Below are positions 7,868 to 12,133 of a stretch of DNA of 12,133 bases, piece after piece. Numbering within the stretch: position 1 is the first letter of the stretch; the number at the start of each line of letters is the position of its first letter. Where the stretch lies: assembly GCA_003519685.1 (NCBI GenBank), contig DOWG01000299.1:8993-21125 (forward strand). Direction: 5' to 3'. The position numbers and the translations under genes were made by a program. Under the pieces are notes generated by a model. It ran no database searches, was not told the DNA's origin, and saw only the letters and a program-made list of their open reading frames with translations. Source of the DNA: Lachnospiraceae bacterium. GTDB lineage: Bacteria > Bacillota > Clostridia > Lachnospirales > Lachnospiraceae.

Positions 7868-10780
7868 TCATCGAATATCTAAGCCAAATTCTAAACGCTT
7901 TTTGTCTATTTCTTCATTAATTGTTCTTGCATAATCCAAGAGAGTTTCACGGGTATCCTCATTGTTATTGATTACCTTACGTACTGCATTGGTAATATGA
8001 CGCCCGGTATAGTATCCTCCGGCGACCTCTCGTAAACCGGTAGCCCATTGCCATTGTTCCTTTAGCACTTCCATCTGATCGCTGCTCCATGATAACTGTT
8101 CAAATGCATATTTATTGGCAGTAGCATATCTGGCGGAAGCACCAAGAATACTTTCCATTTCCTGTCCAAATCGTACTTGCATTTCGGCGCTTGCCCACCA
8201 TTTTAGGAATTCCCATGACTTTTCTTTAATACTTTCATCCTCCTGCCGAAACATAATCGAACAAGTCCCATAGGTATGACTGGACCGGTCGATAGTTCCA
8301 TCTTCCTGTAACGTTCCCGGTATTAGAGTGAAGTCCCATAATCCTCTGATTTCAGGTGCAAACACGACTAAAGTATTAAATGTGTTAAAATCTGCAATCC
8401 CTAAGGGCATTTCACCGGAGCGGAAACGGTTAGGGAAGTCGTATATTGTAGGTAGCTTATACTGTGTAAATAGATGCGTAAAGGTTTCAAAGGCTTTAAT
8501 TCCACTCTCTTCATCAATCAATGTTCTCTTTCCTTCTTCGTCATAAACAGTACCGCCATTCTGATATAGCATGGCGAAGAACGTTGATAAATCCGGACTT
8601 GATGCATTGTTAATCGTGCGTTCCGTTGAAGGGATTGCCACTTGCATATTGTTTTGCTGTATAATCGGCAGGATATCAATTAAGTCATACCAAGTTTGAG
8701 GTATTTCTAGTCCCAGCTGATCTACAATGATATCTTTACGATAAAACATAACATTGAAATACTGCGTTTCCGGTATTGCATAAATTCCACCTTCAAATTT
8801 ATAAGGTTCGTAGGCGCTGGGGTAATACTCCCCTAATACCTTTTCATAATCATCAAATTGGGTTATATCTTCCACGGCGCCGCGCAATGCATAGTTAACA
8901 GGCTCCCCCTGTCCCGCAGATAATACCACATCCGGGCCGGCACCGGAGATTACTGCGTTTAATAAGTTACCGGGTTCCACCAATTTAACATTTACTTTAA
9001 TGCCCGTCTGTGGTGTAAATGTATCATCAATCATTGCCTTCAATACCGTACTCTGATCCCTGCCAGTTAGTAACCATACATCAATAGCTTCTGATTTATC
9101 GTAAACGTCACCAACCGAATTATAATCTTCGGTAAAGGAAGCAATAAAGGATTTTACTCCATGAACAGCCTTATTAAGAAATGTTGCTTTTACTTTATCC
9201 GGTTTTGCATCAATTCCGGTTATAGTTATGTAATCTATATCTAAAGGTGATTCACTCAAGGTTAGTATGGCGGTCCCTAAAGCACTAATGTTTTCTTTAA
9301 AATTTGTGAAAGATACCGGTATCTTATCCGGCCGATCTACAAATTTTTCAAGCTGTTCTGCCAATGTAAGTAAGGATGCAGCCTGACCGCCATTTTGCCC
9401 TGTATAAGCGATAATTTCATCAATCAGTTTATACAATCGCTTACTTTCCAATTCCATACCTTCAATTACCTCAGGATATATTTGCTCAATCTTATAATCA
9501 CGGTATCTATCCGGGTTTGAACCGGTTAATACAAGTATTTTTCTATAGATTTCATTTAACCGGTAAACAGAATCCTGCATATCATTTAAGACTTGTCCCA
9601 TATAACCAAGAGTAACTTCCATGCGAATTGTATGCTTACCTTCTGTTAGGTAAAACTCAAAGGGAATTCCCTCGGTATCGTCAAGGGATATCGACTCCCA
9701 TTGGTTACTATATTGAAAACTAATATCTCCTACCTCCGAAAAAGGAATCTTTCCATCAATGTATAAGATTCTAGTAGATACAAAACCTCTCTGGTAATTT
9801 TGACGTCCCTTAATGGCAATATTGTAATAGCCATCTTCCGGAACCTCAAACTCCCATTCAATCCACTGCCCCGGAACTCTCCATGCATTACCGCCAATCA
9901 TATTCAACCGAATTTTTGATACGCTGTAAGGTTCCGTATTCGGCGCCGATCTATCATATATGGCATACAGGGAAGGCGAAGAACGGAGCGTTGAATCCTC
10001 CCCCTGAATAACTTTCTTAAAATTCAATGATGTTTCTGAAGCCTGTACAACCGGCATGCTTTCCCTGTATTCTGAATAGGACGGCTTTTCACTTATCCCC
10101 TTTAATGTTAATTTTTTAATCACAACCGGTTCGTTCATTGCTTCAAGTGCGATATTATTCATTCCTTCTTCAAAATAAAAGGTATAGGGTTCTGTATAGT
10201 AACCTAGATCATCTTTAAAATATGCTCCTGTCCAATCAGGCAAATCAATCTGGCTTGGACGGATATCGTTTCCCTGATTATCTTGGAATACTTCTGTTTT
10301 ATTTGTCCAAAGTCTTGAAAAGCTTAAAGCATCTGCACCGATAAATGCAATTTCACCGTTGATATAGAATTTTCGTTCTATATCAACTCCTCGGGACTTA
10401 ATGGGATAATACTCCATATATACCTGATACATACCAGCCTCAGGAATATTAACCTGCCATTCCGCATAGGAATTTTCTGATGTATATACCACATTTTCCA
10501 TCCCTTCGTATTCTGCTAAGATCTCTGTTCCCTCAGACTTGACAAGGTTTAATATATCCACCTCAATATTTCCAACTGGTCTTGCTGCATTTGAATGCAT
10601 TTCTAAATATTTGGCATACGTGTCTTCCCGGCCAATTCCTCCAACATCAATGTTTAAGTTGACTGCATCAGTATATTTTTCCTTGTAATTCTTAACATCA
10701 TTTCCAGGTATCAGCACTAACGCAATCACGATTGCAAATACAAGCAGTAACCCTATCATTGTCTTTTTCATTTTACTCAT
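7868..10780 (-). CDS. Very large membrane-anchored extracellular solute-binding protein with two N-terminal beta-sandwich modules
   Basis: About 970 residues, roughly twice a normal sugar-binding protein. Residues 8-25 form one hydrophobic helix with no lipobox Cys and no obvious cleavage site, so it is probably anchored by this helix. Two carbohydrate-binding-like modules follow (about 76-226 and 270-393) that look like copies: each carries W-x-(V/F)-x-(I/V)-P-E-x-G-x-Y, then Arg residues, then a (N/D)G-(E/K)-I-(A/P)-F turn. A helical linker (395-513) leads to the solute-binding domain (about 563-970: VWLLTGRDQST, GAGPDVVLSAGQGEP, FYRKDIIVDQLGL, SWEFLKWWAS), matching family 1 sugar-binding proteins. 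First gene of the operon. Start choice is uncertain: the ATG at 10780 has only GGGG before it, whereas an in-frame TTG at 10876 has a strong AGGAGAGG; I kept the ATG because the signal helix then lies at the N-terminus. Confidence 0.85.
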   Translation of the reverse strand: MSKMKKTMIGLLLVFAIVIALVLIPGNDVKNYKEKYTDAVNLNIDVGGIGREDTYAKYLEMHSNAARPVGNIEVDILNLVKSEGTEILAEYEGMENVVYTSENSYAEWQVNIPEAGMYQVYMEYYPIKSRGVDIERKFYINGEIAFIGADALSFSRLWTNKTEVFQDNQGNDIRPSQIDLPDWTGAYFKDDLGYYTEPYTFYFEEGMNNIALEAMNEPVVIKKLTLKGISEKPSYSEYRESMPVVQASETSLNFKKVIQGEDSTLRSSPSLYAIYDRSAPNTEPYSVSKIRLNMIGGNAWRVPGQWIEWEFEVPEDGYYNIAIKGRQNYQRGFVSTRILYIDGKIPFSEVGDISFQYSNQWESISLDDTEGIPFEFYLTEGKHTIRMEVTLGYMGQVLNDMQDSVYRLNEIYRKILVLTGSNPDRYRDYKIEQIYPEVIEGMELESKRLYKLIDEIIAYTGQNGGQAASLLTLAEQLEKFVDRPDKIPVSFTNFKENISALGTAILTLSESPLDIDYITITGIDAKPDKVKATFLNKAVHGVKSFIASFTEDYNSVGDVYDKSEAIDVWLLTGRDQSTVLKAMIDDTFTPQTGIKVNVKLVEPGNLLNAVISGAGPDVVLSAGQGEPVNYALRGAVEDITQFDDYEKVLGEYYPSAYEPYKFEGGIYAIPETQYFNVMFYRKDIIVDQLGLEIPQTWYDLIDILPIIQQNNMQVAIPSTERTINNASSPDLSTFFAMLYQNGGTVYDEEGKRTLIDEESGIKAFETFTHLFTQYKLPTIYDFPNRFRSGEMPLGIADFNTFNTLVVFAPEIRGLWDFTLIPGTLQEDGTIDRSSHTYGTCSIMFRQEDESIKEKSWEFLKWWASAEMQVRFGQEMESILGASARYATANKYAFEQLSWSSDQMEVLKEQWQWATGLREVAGGYYTGRHITNAVRKVINNNEDTRETLLDYARTINEEIDKKRLEFGLDIR

Positions 10781-10818
10781 ATTTATCCCCATTCCTGCAC
10801 ATGTATTTGGTGCATCCG

Positions 10819-10850
10819 AATTTGTGCAAAGTATTTCGCAGGCACAAATT
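10819..10850 (-). repeat. Stem-loop in the operon leader (9-bp perfect arms, 14-nt loop)
   Basis: Arms AATTTGTGC (10819..10827) and GCACAAATT (10842..10850) are exact reverse complements. In the minus-strand transcript the structure would end about 38 nt before the ATG at 10780. It is not followed by a U-run, so it does not look like a terminator. Confidence 0.6.
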
Positions 10851-10854
10851 TGTA

Positions 10855-10877
10855 GTTGAAAGTGTATTTCTTTCAAC
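10855..10877 (-). repeat. Second stem-loop in the operon leader (8-bp perfect arms, 7-nt loop)
   Basis: Arms GTTGAAAG (10855..10862) and CTTTCAAC (10870..10877) are exact reverse complements. On the minus strand the stem contains the TTG at 10876 and begins directly after the AGGAGAGG-CAAG stretch, so folding could block initiation there. Only 4 nt separate it from the neighbouring 9-bp stem-loop, and both carry GAAATAC in or next to the loop. Confidence 0.55.
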
Positions 10878-10881
10878 CTTG

Positions 10882-10889
10882 CCTCTCCT
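10882..10889 (-). promoter_or_regulatory. Strong ribosome binding site ahead of an in-frame TTG (10876)
   Basis: On the minus strand AGGAGAGG is followed by 5 nt and a TTG at 10876..10874, in frame with the large binding protein and 96 nt upstream of the chosen ATG. Every other operon gene has a good site at its start, while the ATG at 10780 has a poor one, so this may be the true start or a leader-translation signal. The added 32 residues include four Cys and look unlike a secreted-protein N-terminus. Confidence 0.45.
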
Positions 10890-11074
10890 AATAAGCAGCG
10901 GTATTGCAGCCAAGTAATCCGATCAATTAACGTATTTCATAATTTATTCATTGACAATACTAATTGTATATTATTTAGCTTCAATGTACTTCTCACATAT
11001 TGCTTTCGGTTAATCAAATATTGCTAATATTACTATAAAATTTGTAGTTTTTATATAATTACTGTACGATTTAT

Positions 11075-11102
11075 TTATACTTTTTAAAATCAAATTATAC
11101 TT
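11075..11102. repeat. Direct repeat TTATACTT, 20-bp period
   Basis: The octamer TTATACTT occurs at 11075..11082 and exactly again at 11095..11102, two helical turns apart. Paired direct half-sites with such spacing are typical for AraC-family regulators. In AT-rich DNA an 8-mer repeat can arise by chance, so this is only a candidate operator. The second copy overlaps the minus-strand TATAAT. Confidence 0.3.
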
Positions 11103-11141
11103 AAGTCACAAAAAAAAGCCTAGCCGCTCCCGTTTCTTTAT

Positions 11142-11162
11142 ATTGAATATCGAATATGCAAT
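11142..11162. promoter_or_regulatory. 21-bp imperfect palindrome, candidate operator
   Basis: ATTG-A-ATAT, central CGA, ATAT-G-CAAT: 9-bp arms with one mismatched pair. It lies between the two divergent genes, about 50 bp upstream of the minus-strand TATAAT at 11094..11099, a distance fitting an activator site. It also contains the tandem GAATATC/GAATATG. Binding protein unknown; the neighbouring AraC-family regulator is a candidate. Confidence 0.3.
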
Positions 11163-11212
11163 TTGCGCTGTTTGGTTATCACTTGAAGTATATAGCAATT
11201 TTCGGGAGATCC

Positions 11213-11241
11213 TTCACAAAAGACAACGATGATTACATAAT
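11213..11241 (+). promoter_or_regulatory. Probable sigma-A-type promoter of the AraC-family gene
   Basis: TTCACA (11213..11218) and CATAAT (11236..11241) each match the -35 and -10 consensus at five of six bases and are separated by exactly 17 nt. Transcription would start near 11248, giving a leader of about 60 nt before the ATG at 11310. Inferred from consensus only. Confidence 0.5.
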
Positions 11242-11247
11242 TACAAT

Positions 11248-11269
11248 TTTTGAGCGTTTTGTCTCAAAA
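11248..11269 (+). repeat. Inverted repeat at the predicted start of the regulator transcript
   Basis: TTTTGAG (11248..11254) and CTCAAAA (11263..11269) are exact reverse complements around an 8-nt loop. It lies right at the predicted transcription start, a position suited to an autoregulatory operator or a 5'-end hairpin. A U-run does not follow, so it is not a terminator. Confidence 0.35.
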
Positions 11270-11277
11270 TAGCCTAT

Positions 11278-11291
11278 TAGGTAATTGCCTA
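11278..11291 (+). repeat. 14-bp near-palindrome just before the regulator's ribosome binding site
   Basis: TAGGTAATTGCCTA reads the same on both strands except for one mismatched pair (T/G). It ends 7 nt before the AAAGGGA ribosome binding site, so it could act as an operator or influence translation. Weak evidence. Confidence 0.25.
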
Positions 11292-11309
11292 AAACAGAAA
11301 GGGAATATT

Positions 11310-12133
11310 ATGATTGAAATTTTAAATGGAACCCAGGAGACTGTTTCCTATGATAAGAATACAGGTATTCGTTTATATCGTAATATTGAATCAGAAGACT
11401 ATCCAATACACTGGCATACTGCTATCGAGGTAATAATGCCTATAAAAAACATCTATACTATTGCAATAAATGATGAAAAGCATACTCTAAATCCCAGAGA
11501 TATTATTTTAGTGTCTTCTGGAGAATTACATGAACTTTTTTCACCTGAAGATGGAGAACGGATCATTTTACAGATAGATTATTATTTGTTAAATCAAATA
11601 AATGGATTAGATTCAACGTTATATATATTTCAACCATATGTCATCATTACAGAAAAAACCAATAAAAAGGATCATGATATATTAGAAACTATACTATTGG
11701 ATATTACAGAAGAATATTTTAGTGATAACCCATTAAAGGAAGCTTATATTTATTCAAGAATAATACATTTCATGGTTATTTTATGTAGAAGTTGTATGAA
11801 AACAAGAACAACTCTCCCTAACACAAAGATTAATAAGCAACATGAATATATCGATAAATTCCTTAATATATGTAATTATATAAGTGAGCACTGTACAGAA
11901 GGAATTACCTTGGATGACGCCGCTTCCATAGCTGGCTTTAGCAAATTTCATTTCAGCCGTCTATTTAAACAATTTACAGGAATGTCTTTTACTAACTATT
12001 TGAACAAGCATAGAATCATGCACGCAGAGAGATTATTAATAGATCCTAATTTATCTATAACTGAAGCGGCTATGCGTTCAGGCTTTGTAAGTCTTGCAAC
12101 ATTTAACCGGCTATTTAAAACATATAAAAAATG
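11310..12133 (+). CDS. AraC-family transcriptional regulator with cupin sensor domain (3' end cut by window edge)
   Basis: The frame is open from ATG 11310 to the window end (274 residues), lacking probably only the last 10-20. The N-terminal third looks like a cupin sensor: HWHTAIEVIMP at 34-44 carries the H-x-H-x3-E pattern, and NPRDIILVSSGELHEL (61-76) is the typical second half. The C-terminal domain has both helix-turn-helix units: TLDDAASIAGFSKFHFSRLF (200-219), then SITEAAMRSGF and FNRLFKTYKK (249-274). It should bind DNA in response to a sugar-like ligand. AAAGGGA is 5 nt before the ATG and a probable promoter lies about 70 nt upstream. The gene is divergent from the transporter operon, the usual place for its specific activator (inference). 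By eye its codons are more AT-rich than those of the operon genes. Confidence 0.9.
   Translation, partial: MIEILNGTQETVSYDKNTGIRLYRNIESEDYPIHWHTAIEVIMPIKNIYTIAINDEKHTLNPRDIILVSSGELHELFSPEDGERIILQIDYYLLNQINGLDSTLYIFQPYVIITEKTNKKDHDILETILLDITEEYFSDNPLKEAYIYSRIIHFMVILCRSCMKTRTTLPNTKINKQHEYIDKFLNICNYISEHCTEGITLDDAASIAGFSKFHFSRLFKQFTGMSFTNYLNKHRIMHAERLLIDPNLSITEAAMRSGFVSLATFNRLFKTYKK

Larger units (their letters stand above)
10781..11309. other. Divergent intergenic regulatory region
   Basis: These 529 bases separate the minus-strand operon from the plus-strand regulator and are clearly more AT-rich than the operon genes. I see no protein gene in them apart from the possible N-terminal extension to 10876. 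They contain two stem-loops on the operon side, a palindrome and a direct repeat in the middle, and a promoter with two small inverted repeats on the regulator side (listed separately). For the operon I could not settle a promoter: candidates on the minus strand are an exact TATAAT at 11094..11099 without a matching -35, and TTGAAG/TAGTAT (10979..10984 and 10957..10962, 16 nt apart). No convincing catabolite repression (cre) site, riboswitch or tRNA is seen. Confidence 0.7.

Noticed and set aside
10783..10815. Ten-codon leader frame on the minus strand (ATG at 10815, TAA at 10785..10783)
   Set aside because: It ends just before the ATG at 10780, but it has no ribosome binding site and no run of regulatory codons.
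10951..10968. Plus-strand TTGACA followed by TATTAT
   Set aside because: The spacing is only 12 nt, too short for a sigma-A promoter, and it lies some 350 bases from the regulator gene.
11110..11130. Minus-strand run of eight T after a GC-rich stretch, like a terminator
   Set aside because: The GC-rich part forms only about three base pairs of stem, and no minus-strand gene ends there.
11248..11262. Possible catabolite repression (cre) site around TTTTGAGCGTTTTGT
   Set aside because: It has the central CG but misses most of the fixed cre positions on both sides.
1..12133. CRISPR array, insertion sequence, prophage, tRNA or rRNA
   Set aside because: No spaced repeat array, transposase, integrase, or clover-leaf or ribosomal RNA pattern was seen; the window is filled by the operon, the intergenic region and the regulator.

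Overview
The window looks like low-GC Firmicute chromosome, most plausibly an anaerobic Clostridia/Lachnospiraceae-type or Paenibacillus-like polysaccharide user. The basis is AT-rich DNA, strong AGGAGG-type ribosome binding sites, and a gene set (DUF5696-type lipoprotein, YIP1-family protein, NHL-repeat protein, sugar ABC permeases) that I associate with those groups. The species cannot be named from the sequence alone.

From position 1 to 10780 everything is one tightly packed minus-strand operon. In transcription order it encodes: a very large membrane-anchored sugar-binding protein (7868..10780), a MalF-type permease (6916..7851), a MalG-type permease (6023..6907), a secreted NHL beta-propeller/TPR protein with a C-terminal membrane anchor (4534..6012), a YIP1-family membrane protein (3875..4537), a DUF5696-type lipoprotein with features of a glycoside hydrolase (1334..3859), a second MalF-type permease (424..1332), and the start of a second MalG-type permease (1..431, cut by the window edge). 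Gaps run from 8-nt or 4-nt overlaps to 16 nt. No ATPase gene is present, so the permeases probably use a shared MsmX/MalK-type ATPase encoded elsewhere, or one beyond the left edge.

Positions 10781..11309 are a divergent regulatory region. It holds a fair sigma-A-type promoter for the plus-strand regulator, two perfect stem-loops in the leader of the operon, a 21-bp imperfect palindrome, and a direct repeat of 20-bp period. From 11310 to the right edge runs an AraC-family regulator (N-terminal cupin-like sensor domain, C-terminal double helix-turn-helix), cut just before its end. It is the obvious candidate to control the operon.

Working model (inference): a cell-surface glycan capture, processing and uptake machine. 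The anchored binding protein has duplicated beta-sandwich modules that may hold polymer. The DUF5696 lipoprotein may trim it, and the two permease pairs import products. The NHL/TPR and YIP1 proteins would be accessory membrane components of unknown role. The substrate is unknown. The combination of NHL/TPR + YIP1 + DUF5696 embedded between two permease sets is the part least explained by textbook sugar transporters.
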